DNA from: Triglochin maritima | Taxonomy: Eukaryota; Streptophyta; Magnoliopsida; Alismatales; Juncaginaceae | Assembly (NCBI GenBank): GCA_963682175.1 | Contig: OY821788.1 | Coordinates: forward strand, 12,480,001 to 12,544,000 | Reading direction: 5' to 3' | Length of the DNA: 64,000 nucleotides | Shown here: positions 46,750 through 58,171 of the stretch, in pieces | Layout: each line of letters starts with the position of its first letter | Position numbering within the stretch: position 1 is the first letter of the stretch | Translations under genes and position numbers: made by a program | The notes under the pieces: model-generated | The model's database searches: none | What the model was told of the DNA's origin: nothing | Seen by the model: only the letters and a program-made list of their open reading frames with translations

Positions 46750-49480
46750 ATGCGAGGTTGGGCTCGTTTTGGTGAGAGCGCTCGACTTGAGAGAGTGCAT
46801 TCTTTTGAGATGGACGGTCTTGGTGATCGACCATCTCCGCCTCGTGCTCCTTTGGAGCAAGAGGCCGAGTCGTCTCGTGGTGGCGAGGGAGACCGGGTTC
46901 CATACATGGAGTACCTCGGTCCACTCCCACCACCACGTAGACCTCCTTCTCCTCCTCCTCTGTCTCGAGAGGAAGGGAGATTCAGTCAAGATCGAGTTCT
47001 TGGTGCACCACCACCTTTAGCTCGACATGATAGACCGATGACTTTGTGGGAGTGGACCCATCCTGTTCGGGCCGCGCAACCTTCTTGCATAGTTGTTCCC
47101 CCTGCTCGCGGGAACAACTATGAGCTGAAACCTCAATATGTGAGCATGCTTCCAACCTTTACTGCCAATAAAGAGGATCCATATATCTTTATACGCGAAT
47201 TCGAGGAAGTATGCTCCATGTTCAAGCTTCAACAGCTTGACGAGGATTCAGTTCGGTTGAGGATGATTTCTTTCGCATTGAAGGATAATGCGAAGAAATG
47301 GATGTATAGCCTCCCGACGAGCTCGATTCGGTCTTGGGATGACTTTGTGACCGTCTTTCTGAAGAGATTTTTCCCTCAAAGGAAAACTCAACAGATACGA
47401 CACTAGATACATCAAATGTATCAGACCGAGACTGAATCTTTTCATGGTTTCTTTGAGAGGTTCAAGGACCTTCTCCAGCAATGCCCTCATCATGGACTTG
47501 AGCTATGGCAGCTGTGCCAGATTGTTTATGAGGGCATCAACTACAACACCCGCACATTATTGGAGTCGATGTGTCAGGGTGACTTCCAAATGAAAGCCAT
47601 CGAGGAGGCATGGGACACTTTTGAGTCTATGGCTGAGCGTACCTTCGAGTGGGACACCATGAGAGAGCCACCAGCCGCCAGGTCTTCTGGTCGAGCTGGA
47701 TCATATCATGTTGAGTCGACTATCGCGTCTGAGGAGAAAATGTCTGCTCTCATGCGTAGGATAGAGAGTTTGGAGATGGACCGAGCTCCTGTAGCTCAGG
47801 TCGCTACTCCCGGGTGTACTAGGTGTGGACTGTCGGGACATGATGACTTGGAGTGCGATTACGCTCCAAGGGATACTGAGCATGCAAATGCGATGTATCA
47901 ACAAAGGCCCCGAAACGACCCGTACAGTCATTTCTACAACCCTGGATGGCGTAACCATCCTAACTTCTCTTGGGGGTCTAGTGGAGACCACGGTCAGAGC
48001 TCGCACGCTCAACCTCAACCTCCACCTTATCAACCTCCACGCCCATCGGCGACCTACCAACCCCCACATCAAAGGTCTCAGCACCATAATTACCAACCTG
48101 GTCAGGCCTCTTCGTTGGGTTATTCTAACCAGACTCCACCACCCCAGCGGGTTGATCCTAAGGACTCTACCCTTGAACAAACCCTTCAAACGTTCATGCA
48201 GAGCACTCAATCCATGTTTGCGGCCAGCAATAATTCGGTCAAAGCATTGGAAATGCAAGTTAGCCAGTTGGCTCATCAGCTCCATGAACGTGAGAAGGGT
48301 CAGTTACCGAGTCAACCTGTGGTTAATCCAAGGGGTCAGCCTGCTCATACCAGGCAAAATGTACACAATGTTGAAAGTGACCCTTCCCAACATGCCAATG
48401 TTGTTCATACCTTGAGATCGGGAAGGGTCGTTGACAACAATGTGGAAATGCCTGAAGCCAACCCTGTTGGCGAGACTTCCGAGGAGAGTCTTGAGCCTGT
48501 TAAGGAACCTAATTCTGAGACTCCTCCTCGTGATTCTTATGTCCCCAAGGCACCATTCCCTCACCGGTTGACGAAAAAACGTGATGAGCATTGGGACAAG
48601 ATCGTTGAGGTACTCAGTCAAGTAAAGGTGAACATCCCGTTGTTGGACGTTGTTCAACAAATGCCACCGTATGCCAAGTTCCTCAAGGACCTTTGCACCA
48701 CCAAGAGAAAAACAAATGTGCCCAAAAAGGCCTTTTTGGCCGCCAATGTGAGCTCCATATTGACACAGCCCATGCAAGTCAAATACAAGGACCCAGGTTG
48801 TCCAACTGTCTCTTGCATGATTGGGAAGTGACAATCTCTCAAGTTTTATTGGATTTGGGGGCATCTGTGAATCTCCTTCCTTACTCAGTCTATGTCAACC
48901 TTGGAATAGACGATCTTAAACCAACGAGGACAACCCTCCAGTTGGCTGATAGATCCGTCAAAATTCCACGAGGGAGTGTGAAGGATGTCCTTATCAAAGT
49001 GGGTGGGTTCGTATTTCCAGTTGATTTCATCATCTTGGGTACCGAACCCGTGTCCAACCCACAAGGACAGATTCCTGTGATCCTTGGGAGGCCATTTCTT
49101 GCGACATCTAATGCTTTGATCAATTGTCGCAATGGCTTGATGAGGTTGTCTTTTGGAAACCTTACGGCGGATTTCAACATCTTCACTCTTGGTAAGCAAC
49201 CCGGGCTCTTCGACGACACTGTCGGAGCCAATTTCATGCAGGACACGGATGAGCCTGATTCATTAGGCATGTTCGACTCACATCGACATATTATTGAGGT
49301 GCCTAATGATCAGGTTGCGAGTGAAGAGGATCTTGAGGAATCCGCCAGCATATCTCTGGACGAGGAGGCACATCTGGGTGCTTGCTCCTCTTACCCCATG
49401 GCCCTTGAGCCACTTGAAAGTAACTCTGAATCGGACAAGGATCCACCTCTGGTCGAGCTTAATCCGCTCCCCGACAATCA
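46750..49480 (+). pseudogene. A2 Athila-like gag-protease; pol and 3' LTR lost
   Basis: Gag starts at 46750 or at a second ATG at 46810 (MDGLGDRPSPP). It has a proline-rich N-terminus, then the conserved YELKPQYVSMLPTFTANKED and EFEEVCSMF, DNAKKWMYSLP, FLKRFFP. An in-frame TAG at 47404 interrupts it. Next come ESFHGFFERFKDLLQQCPHH and a CX2CX4HX4C knuckle (CTRCGLSGHDDLEC), a Q/P-rich stretch, then VPKAPFPHRL and FLKDLCTTKRK. One frame change near 48830 precedes the protease: LLDLGASVNLLPYSVY active site, LKPTRTTLQLADRSVK, VILGRPFLAT. The frame ends PLPDN, at 49475, where pol should follow. Instead two terminal LTR-like bases and the target duplication come next. Gag makes the particle, and the protease matures the polyprotein. 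Not functional. Confidence 0.9.
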
Positions 49481-49485
49481 TTGGG
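49481..49485. repeat. A2 right target-site duplication (ttggg; left copy 44106-44110)
   Basis: ttggg abuts both edges of the A2 block. After removing the block and one copy, the array unit reads continuously ...gatggttgggccctgattt..., the same as the other units. This confirms the ends despite the missing 3' LTR. Confidence 0.85.
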
Positions 49486-52400
49486 CCCTGATTTAATTAT
49501 CAAAATACTCCTCATTAAGGTGTGGAGCTTCTTCATTTGCCCATTGATCCTTTTGGTTTTACATCCGGGTCCTTCTCTCACTCATCTCAGTCCATTAGTC
49601 TTGCAACTTTGTCATTTTCCTTGGTTTCGACTCCTTTTTGAATCTCTTCTTCTCAAACCTATTTATTCCTGAAACTTAAACATAAACTCATTACATATCA
49701 TTGTTTAGGCTAAAAATAGAGGATATAAGACATAAATATATGCTAAAAATAGACCATGAATTTCGCTCCAAGGCTTACTCCAAGTAGAGAGAATGCCACC
49801 AAGCAATGTGAATACAAAAGGCTAGAAAGAGTTCTATTTATAGGCATGGAAAAAGGTAATCCAGGACAATTCCCCGGTATGGGACTAATTGCATACTATA
49901 AATGGAAATAAAACAACATAATACACACCACATTTGTAACGCTGCTTGTCGGTCTATATATGTATGATCGAGTTTGGATTTTGGTGGCTCGGTTCTGGCT
50001 TGATTTCTTGGTGTTTGATGAACCCGATTTGGTTGTTGATGGTTGGGCCCGGAGTTAATTGCCAAAATACTCCTCATTAAGGTGTGGAGCTTCTTGATTT
50101 TCTCATTGAACCTTTTGGTTTTACATTCGGGTCCTTCTCTCTTTCAACTCAGTCCATAAGTCTTGCAACTTAGTCTTTTTCCTTGTTTTTAACTCCTTTT
50201 TGAATCTCTTCTTCTCAAACCTATTCATTCGTGAAACTTAAAAAAAACTCGTTACATAGCATTGCTTAGGCTAAAAAGAGAGGATATAAGACATAAATAG
50301 ATGCTAAAAATAGACCTTGAGTTTTTCTCCAAGGCTTACTCCAAGTAGAGAGAATGCCACCAAGCAATGAGTGAATAGAAAAGTTGAGAAAGTGTTCTAT
50401 TTATAGGCATGGAAAAAGGTAATCCGGGACAATTCCCCGGTATGGGACTAAGTGCATACTATAAATGGACATAAAACAACATAATACACCACTGGACCAA
50501 AGCATGTTGCATTGGGCCACATTTGGAACTCTGATTGGCGGTCTATAAGTATCTGATTGAGTTTGGATTTTGGTGGCTCGGTTCTGGCTTGATTTCTTGG
50601 TGTTTGATGAACCCGATTTGGTTGTTGATGGTTAGGCACGGATTTAATTGCCAAAATACTCATCATTAAGGTGTGAAGCTTCTTGATTTGCTCATTGATC
50701 CTTTTGTTTTTACATCTGGGTCCTTTTCTCTGACATCTCAGTCCATAAGTCTTGCAACTTAGTTCTTTTCCTTGCTTTTGACTCCTTTTTGAATCTTTTT
50801 TTCTCAAACCTATTTTTTCCTGAAACCTAAACCTAAACTCGTTACGTAGCGTTGTTTAGGCTAAAAATAGAGGATATAAGACACAAATATATGCTAAAAA
50901 TAGACCTTTAGTTTTGCTCCAAGGTTACTCCAAGTAGAGAGAATGTCACCAAACAATTGGTGAATACAAAAGGAGAGGAAGAATTCTATTTATAAGCATG
51001 GAAATAGGTAATCCCAGACAATCCCCCAGTATGGGACTAATTGCATACTATTAATGGACATAAAACAACACAATACACCACTCGACCAAAGCAAGTTGCA
51101 TCGGGCCACATTTGGACCGCTGATTGGCGGTCTATATGTGTCTGATCGAGTCTGTATTTTGGTGGCTCGGTTCTGGCTTGATTTCTTGGTGTTTGATGAA
51201 CCCGATTTGGTTGTTGATGGTTGAGCCCGGATTTAATTGCCAAAATACTCATCATTAAGGTGTGGAGCTTCTTGATTTGCTCATTGTTCCTTTTGGTTTT
51301 AAATCCGAGTCCTTTTCTCTTACATCTCAGTCCATAAGTCTTTCAACTTAGTCATTTTCCTTGCTTTTGACTCCTTTTTGAATCTCTTCTTCTCAAACCT
51401 ATTTATTCCGGAAACTTAAACATAAACTCGTTACATATCATTGTTTAGGCTAAAAATACAGGATATAAGACAAAAATATATGCTAAAAATAGACCTTGAA
51501 TTTCGCTCCAAGGCTTACTCCAAGTAGAGAGAATGACACCAAGCAATGGGTGAATACATAAGGTGAGAAAGAGTTCTATTTATGGGCATGGAAAAAGGTA
51601 ATCCAGGACGATTCCCCGGTATGGGACTAATTGCATACTATAAATGGAAATAAAACAACATAATACACACCACATTTGTAACGCTGCTTGGCGGTCTATA
51701 TGTGTATGATCAAGTTTGGATTTTGGTGGCTCGGTTCTGGCTTGATTTCTTGGTGTTTGATGAACCCGATTTGGTTGTTGATGGTTGGGCCCGGATTTAA
51801 TTGCCAAAATACTCCTCATTAAGGTGTGGAGCTTCTTGATTTTCTCATTGAACCTTTTGGTTTTACATTCGGGTCCTTCTCTCTTTCAACTCAGTCCATA
51901 AGTCTTGCAACTTAGTATTTTTCCTTGCTTTTGACTCCTTTTTGAATCTCTTCTTCTCAAACCTATTCATTCCTGAAACTTAAAAAAACTCGTTGCATAG
52001 CATTGCTTAGGCTAAAAATAGAGGATATAAGACACAAATATATGCTAAAAATAGACCTTGAGTTTTGCTCCAAGACTTACTCCAAAGAGAGAATGCCACG
52101 AAGTAGGAAGAGTTCTATTTATAGGCATGGAAAATGGTAATCCGGGACAATCCCCAGGTATGAGACTAATTGCATACTATAAATGGACATAAAACAACAT
52201 AATACACCACCCAACCAAAGCATGTTGCATTGGGCCACATTTGGACCGTTGATTGGCAGTCTATAAGTGTCTGATCGAGTCTTGATTTTGGTAGCTCGGT
52301 TCTGGCTTGATTTCTTGGTGTTTGATGAACCCGATTTAATTGTTGATGGTTGGGCCCGGATTTAATTGCCAAAATACTCCTCATTAAGGTGTAAAGCTTC

Positions 52401-52862
52401 TTGATTTGCTCATTGATCCTTTTGGTTTTACATCTGGGTCCTTTTCTCTTACATCTCAGTCCATAAGTCTTGCAACTTAGTCTTTTGCTTTTGACTCCTT
52501 TTTGAATCTCTTCGTCTCAAATCTATTTATTCCAGAAACATAAACAATAAATCGTTACATAACATTGCTTAGGCTAAGAATAGGGGATATAAGACACAAA
52601 TATATACTAAAAATAGACATTGAGTTTTGTTTCAAGGCTTACTCCAAGTAGAGAGAATACTACCAAGCAATGGGTGAATACAAAAGGCGAGGAAGAGTTC
52701 TATTTATAGGCATGAAAAAAGGTAATCCGGGATAATACCCTGGTATGAGACTAATTGCATACTATAAATGGACATAAAACAACATAATTCACCACCCGAC
52801 CAAAGCATGTTGCATTGAGCCAATTTGGAACGCTGATTGGTGGTCTATATGTGTCTGATCGA
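49481..52862 (-). repeat. Tandem array of ~0.56-0.59-kb units from an Athila LTR promoter region
   Basis: Including 43997-44110, the anchor ggtctata (agtctata at 52258) recurs at 44014, 49951, 50540, 51129, 51693, 52258 and 52842. With A2 removed, the spacings are about 562, 589, 589, 564, 565 and 584 bp. Each unit on the minus strand covers LTR positions about 20-620 (U3, ggcggtc motifs, TATA context gcctataaatagaa, then agcaaaactcaagg), and joins directly to the start of the next. R, U5 and internal regions are absent. Short ORFs in it are chance frames repeated with the unit. Units b and e share unique variants, showing a three-unit pattern. Confidence 0.9.
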
Positions 52863-53713
52863 CTACTGGAAGGCAGACCACGACCTTGCTCAGCATACTC
52901 AAAGGCACCCGGGTCCCGACTTGGTCGACCTCGTACGTTAGTATATTCTGCGGGTTCTTGATAGTTTGACTGATCGAGGTGTAACAGTGCGTATAAAATA
53001 CAAGAGACACTACGAATTACGGCAGGGTCGCTCCCCGAAATCTCATCAACGAGCTTCCGAAAATGCTCGACGTCTTGTGTTGACTGATCCACAAACTCTG
53101 ACATTTGGACACCTTCTCCAATGACAAGTGTTTTCCTGAATGGATGAATCCGCTCTAAATAAATTCCATCACCTGACTCAATACAATCATGCATGGTACA
53201 TGCACAAGGAATCATATGTGATGTCAGAAAAGCACACTCGCATCGATATTCAACTTGATTGCTTAAGTCCTGCATTCTCTTCAACTCCTCACTCAATAAT
53301 GACAAGCAGTGATGCGAAACTCGACCATTTATATGCTGATACAAAGCACCTATGTAGTTTGTCAAATTTCGACGTCCCGACCCTTCAAGAATCTTCCGAA
53401 TATTCGTCAGCTGCATTTCAATAGCCACGTTCACGCGTTCGAAAAGAGTATCCAGAGCTGCAGTCGATGTAGTGATCCACTCTTTCAGAGCCGAATGAGC
53501 GCTTTCCACCCTACAATTCGTAGTGTTGCCGAAATGAAGGACTTTGTTCGTCCAATTCAACACGAACTTTTCTTTATGCACTAACCACGTGTCTTCCAGA
53601 TACTCCGTGAGAATTGGCCAATCCTGAAAAGTATCTTTCAGATTACGGACTGCTTTATCGTACTCGGCCTGTGAAGCAGAAAACATGACTCTCTTCCACT
53701 TTCCACACCTCAA
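52751..53713 (-). pseudogene. MULE/FAR1 transposase C-terminal part, fused to array sequence
   Basis: A 320-codon frame begins CGKWKRVMFSASQAEYDKAV and contains LHFGNTTNCRVESAHSALKE, matching the region of the third catalytic acidic residue (E) of MULE transposases. It then has a SWIM-type C-x-C...C-x-H region (CECAFLTSHMIPCACTMH) and a GRPSRDPG segment. After about 52863 the frame runs into LTR-array sequence (NATCFGRVVNYVV), so the last ~38 codons are foreign and the true C-terminus is lost. It is the best-preserved part of the MULE. Confidence 0.8.
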
Positions 53714-55080
53714 ATTCTCTACAAACTGCTTGTTCTTGCCGAATACGTGGTATGCGTAGTTTTACACGTCTTTATTGATATGTCATGTGCAAAGTAAATG
53801 AGCAGACTCAGGAAAAACCTCTGCCACTGGTCGCATCAGACCTAACTCCCGGTCCGTTATTATCGCAGTCGGACTAACAATATCTTATAATAGATCTCTC
53901 AACTTCTCCAACACCCACCGGTAACTAGACTCAGTCTCATCATTCATAATGGCATAGCCGATGAGGAAGTTCATGTTTGTTGGAGTTCCCTTACCATCTC
54001 AAACAGAGGCATCTTGTACGTGTTCGTCTTGTACATCGAATACATGCAGATTACGAAAGGGTATGTGCGCAACAACTGAACTGACGTCGGATGTGCGAAA
54101 AATGCGTGAGTGAGGAGATTAGTTTCTTCATCCACCATAATCCAATGTAAGTATTGATACTGCACTGCCTGATGCAGAAATTGCTGAGCGAGATTCCTAT
54201 CTTCAAATTTCTTTCTCCTCATGTACTCTCTGAAGTTATAAATGTGTCTCTGATTGTGATTATCATCCGAGATTTCTCCTTTACTGCCAACAAGATGTTA
54301 CGTGGTCTCGCTTGTGTCTTAGTCATATCACGAACAATTTTCTTGGCCCCAGAACTAAGATCGTGATCTGTCGGTGATCCTCTGGATAAACTGTAAGTCT
54401 ATGGTTGTGCTCCCCATGAGTACTATTAGAAACAACGACTCATCCATCACGATCCCGTCGCTCGACTACCTTTACCAAAAAACGACAACCACAACTTTTC
54501 TTTTCGTGTTCTTCCGTAGTGCAATATCCATATCGCGAGAACCCATTTCATTTATGCGATCTCATCTCAGATAACAATCCGTCCGATTATCTGCTTTTGA
54601 TTTGTAGGATGATATTACCAAAAAAAATCTGGCTCCGATGATAACTTGTTTCGCCCATTTACACGCTTCCTCGATTGTTGTAAATAATTGTTTACTATCA
54701 AAAAGCTCACTGTAATCTTCTCCATCACCACCGAAATCTTGCAACGGAACCTGAAATAATTTAAAATAACACAAAATAAATAAATTTAAAATAAAAAAGT
54801 GGGGCGTGTGGCTAGGACGCCCCTTCCTTGGAGTAGGGCGTCTGGCTAGGATGTCCCCCACGAGGAGAGGGGCGTCTGGCTGGGACGCCCCCTCATTGGG
54901 CACGACGACTTCGATAGGCGCCTCGTCCAAGGATGAGGCGTCTGGCTAAGCCGCCCCCACCAAGGAGGAGGCGTCCCGGCCAGATGCCCCGCCCTTGTGG
55001 GAGGCGGCTTAGCGAGACGCCCGAGACGGAAAAAAATTCCCCTAACTTACCTCACCAGATCCAGGTGTTTCGCCAAACAT
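53714..55080 (-). pseudogene. MULE/FAR1 transposase N-terminal and DDE parts, decayed
   Basis: A first exon at 55080-55051 (MFGETPGSGE) ends at a GTAAGT donor. The next exon starts at 54750 with PLQDFGGDGEDYSELF and FTTIEEACKWAKQ, the FAR1-type N-terminal domain, and hits a stop near 54565. Frameshifted remnants follow: KKIVRDMTKTQARPRN, NLAQQFLHQAVQYQYLHW, then HAFFAHPTSVQLLRTYPF and the DDE start ICMYSMYKTNTYKMPL, where the usual first D reads Y. The second D region (IITDRELGLM) and CTWHINKD lie near 53880-53780. Such enzymes cut and paste Mutator-like elements; this one is dead. No TIRs were found. Confidence 0.78.
54795..55030. repeat. GC-rich repeated hairpin motif in the MULE first intron
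   Basis: About five degenerate copies of ggggcgtctggctaggacgcc separated by ~20 bp form inverted gggcgt/acgccc stems. The local composition is far more GC-rich than anything nearby. It lies in the inferred intron between 55050 and 54751, though parts also read open in frame with the second exon. Confidence 0.8.
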
Positions 55081-56680
55081 TTTTGTGGTGTTGGTAGGAA
55101 TGTGAGGAAAACTGAGGCAAATACCTTGTTTTAAGACACGAGACAAAATGAGTATTAAATGAATTGTGAATGACAAAATGGTAATTGTTGGGCGATTTAA
55201 GTAGTTTTCCGGCGACGAATAGTAGTTCCCATGAAAAACCTGGTAAAATTGAAAAATGTATGCTTACGCAAACAACAAGGAGGCCATAGAATTTTAAACA
55301 TTCAAAATCAAAGTTTGAGCGTATGATTAAAAAAACTTTGGGACATCTTAAGTGGCAAAATCAAGAATTGCTCAAGAAGTGATACAATGGAAATACACTA
55401 ACAATAATACACGATTGGGTATTAAAGAACAACTTTTCTCCATTCCTTTGAGACTTAATACCTTGCATACCAAGGCTTCGCAAATTTAGCTCGGTGGAAA
55501 TTGGAAACGGCTGCCAAACTTTGTTTTGGTTTGACCGTTGTTTGATACCCTATTACCGGAAGCATGGAAATAACTCTTCAAGTTGCCCAAGAACAAATGG
55601 GTAACAGTAGCCCAATTCCTCAGCAATTCTCCATTCTCTAGGGATTGATTTGAAAACCACTTCGAAGGAAATATCAATGAGGATAACCAAACAAACTTTA
55701 TGCTGCTAATTGGGCTTTCACACCCTCCACAAGACCGGACATCAGGATATGGAAGTTGAATAGAAATGGTTTTTAGATCAAAAGATATATATCGTGTATT
55801 TTCGGGTGAGGACAATAGATACCCCATATACAACCAAAATTGCAAAATGAATTGTCCGCCAAAAGTAAAAATTACTAATTTGTTACTCTACGAGAACATA
55901 ATACTTACCAAAGATAAATTTATTGCTCCGAGCATCCTAATAAACCCTTTATGCCCTTTGTAAGGTATTGTAGAAGAGACTAACAAAGACCTTTCGTTCC
56001 TATGACCTTTTGTCGAACAATTCTGGGACACAACAAGTTCTAGTGACCTAAACTTAACTTGCACTAATGACTATTCATTCCTTATCACGGGTCAAAATCA
56101 ACTCGATTTAGGATCCGTGGATTGGAATTGTTTAATAAGTAGTTTGTTTGGAGTATCTGGGTTGAATGCAATAATCGTATTTTTTGAAATGTTTTGACAA
56201 ACTTTCATGCCTTCACGCTTAATCAAACCTTGACGTTGCTGGTGAAAGGTGAATGCAAGATTATTGCCCAAGGGGTATCCGAAGCAAATGTAGTGATGGC
56301 ATTCATGAAGTTCAATTTTGCTTTCTTCACTCTCATTTTGGAGTGTGTCCCATTTTTTCTTTGTACCTACCCAACATCCATTCATTCCTTGCAGCTGGTA
56401 GCATGGGCGGACATAGTGGAGGCAGAGCACGTCAGGCGATTAGACGAGCAGGGAGCAGCAGAGATGCAAACTTATTAGAAGTTTAACAAACACCTCTATT
56501 GGTTGTCGATCTTTCGAGTCTCTTTTTGGAAGATTTGTTTGTCATTTAATTTCGGACATATTGTTGTAACTCTTTTTCTTTTTGAACCATGGATTGTGGT
56601 TTCATAGCCCAATGTATTTTATTTTAACTACATCTTGCGTATGCGTGATGTGGATGTTATACGAGTGCATATGTGATTTG
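55081..56680. other. Unassigned 1.6 kb
   Basis: No gene supported. On the minus strand near 55840-55740 the peptide RYISFDLKTISIQLPYPDV has the look of an F-box-associated or kelch-type segment and a plausible intron border (GTAAGT) lies near 55912, but the frame fails on both sides. It could be a decayed host gene or captured fragment. Confidence 0.35.
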
Positions 56681-58171
56681 TGAATTAATAATAACATTAA
56701 CGTTAGGAAATTAAAGTTCGAAACCGCAAGTGAGTGCGGGTCGACGAAGATCATACTCGAGTGGGGAAAGTGTGTCTCCACATGAATTAAGATTTATTAC
56801 CATCATTACAACATACAAAACACTACTCAAGATAAGGATAAAGACAACTACATGATTACATGTCAATCTTATCTCTATAATGACATGAAGAACATATAAA
56901 TTCATAAGGATCCCAACCCCAACTATGTCTCTAAATGAATTAAGATTTAACATCGTCATTAAACATACAAGACATTAGTCAAGATAAGGCCAACAAGGCC
57001 ACATGCTTCCACAGGTCATTCTTATCTCTTTATCCACTCCAATCTTATCATCACCTCATCATTCCCTATAAAGTGGGTCACCTAGCCAAAGCATGTGCTA
57101 AGCATCCCTGAAGACCATTAACACATCAAAGGCAAGATTGAGAAAGTCATCAAAATGGTCATGGAAATCATGTGAAGCTCAAAGATTAAGATTAAACACA
57201 CACCCGTCTCACAACATTCACACTTCACATCACTCTCCACCCCCAATGGGGATGGATTACTTAGTAATCATCATGTAAACAAAGAAAATAACAAAACAAA
57301 AATAACACATGAACAAGTAAAGAAAATTAGATCTAACCAAAGCAATGGAATAAAAATTGCATCAAATGAAAGACAAGAACATAAAGAATAAGAAACTAAA
57401 ACTTGATTAAGAAAGAAAGATTACAAAATGTGTTTCTCTTCTCCTACACTACACTACACTACTAAGCAAGAAATAAAACCTACTCTACTAAAAAAGAAAT
57501 AAAGCTAACGTAATGAGGAGAGGAAGGAAGAAAAAGAAGAAGGTAGAAGTAACATTGCAATTTATAGAAGAAAGAGCGGTATAGATGAATCTTGGAGCAA
57601 TCCGATGGCTGTAAATTAGATTTGGATGTCACGTATTCCTCTGACTTGACAACCCGACCCGTTGAAGAAATTCAAGGGCTAACCGATCAACCGGATCCAC
57701 CAGTATTGGATTTTAATCCGCCAGGGGAATATCATATGTGCCTGATCGCCTCCAAATTTTGACAACGGATTTAGTTAACATATTGAACACGTGGGGTGCA
57801 CCCGGAGGGGTTGGTTCGAGTCTGTTTGGTTTTAATTGTTGATTTACTCCTCAAATTAAGGTGATTATGGACTTTTGTAACCAACATATTTTTCTTTATA
57901 CTTTGGTCCCTCCGGGTTTTCATTTGGGTCCTTCATGAATTGCAGATAGGTCATTGGCAATGACAAATAGGTCCAAGATGCTTCAATAAGGTCAATTCTT
58001 TATGCATTTCAGTCGTTTTCTTTTCCTTTCTCTTCTTTATTACCTAAAACCTTGAGTAGCACAAAATAAAGGATCCAACAGTTGCCCCGAAACAAACACT
58101 TGAGTAGCACAAAATTGGGGTAAAATAAAGAATATATAGCATGAATACAATGTACGATATGCTACTAATCA
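56681..58171 (-). mobile_element. A4 Athila-type 3' LTR (minus orientation)
   Basis: The LTR starts about tgaattaata and ends ctactaatca just before aataccccacactt, the reverse polypurine tract. It resembles A0 (19142-20280) more than A1-A3: it has runs of actactaagcaagaaataaaacc and atcaatttat-type TATA context near 57560. The right edge is secure; the left edge is an estimate. Confidence 0.78.

Noticed and set aside
48693..48840. A programmed frameshift between A2 gag and protease
   Set aside because: Related Athila elements usually encode gag-pol in one frame, and the element already has a stop in gag. I see no convincing slippery heptamer at the crossover, so a single-base indel is more likely.
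46714..48864. Several long minus-strand frames opposite A2 gag
   Set aside because: They are shadow frames of the GC-richer gag-protease region; the plus strand has zinc-knuckle and protease motifs.
49838..52384. Five recurring minus-strand frames (60-120 codons, MRSILAIKSGPNH...) that look like a gene family
   Set aside because: They recur at the array-unit spacing and lie in LTR U3 sequence. The similarity is due to the tandem DNA repeat, and no start context, domain or length conservation supports coding.
55486..55845. F-box or kelch gene on the minus strand
   Set aside because: One short stretch looks right but no F-box, no second motif and no continuous frame could be found.
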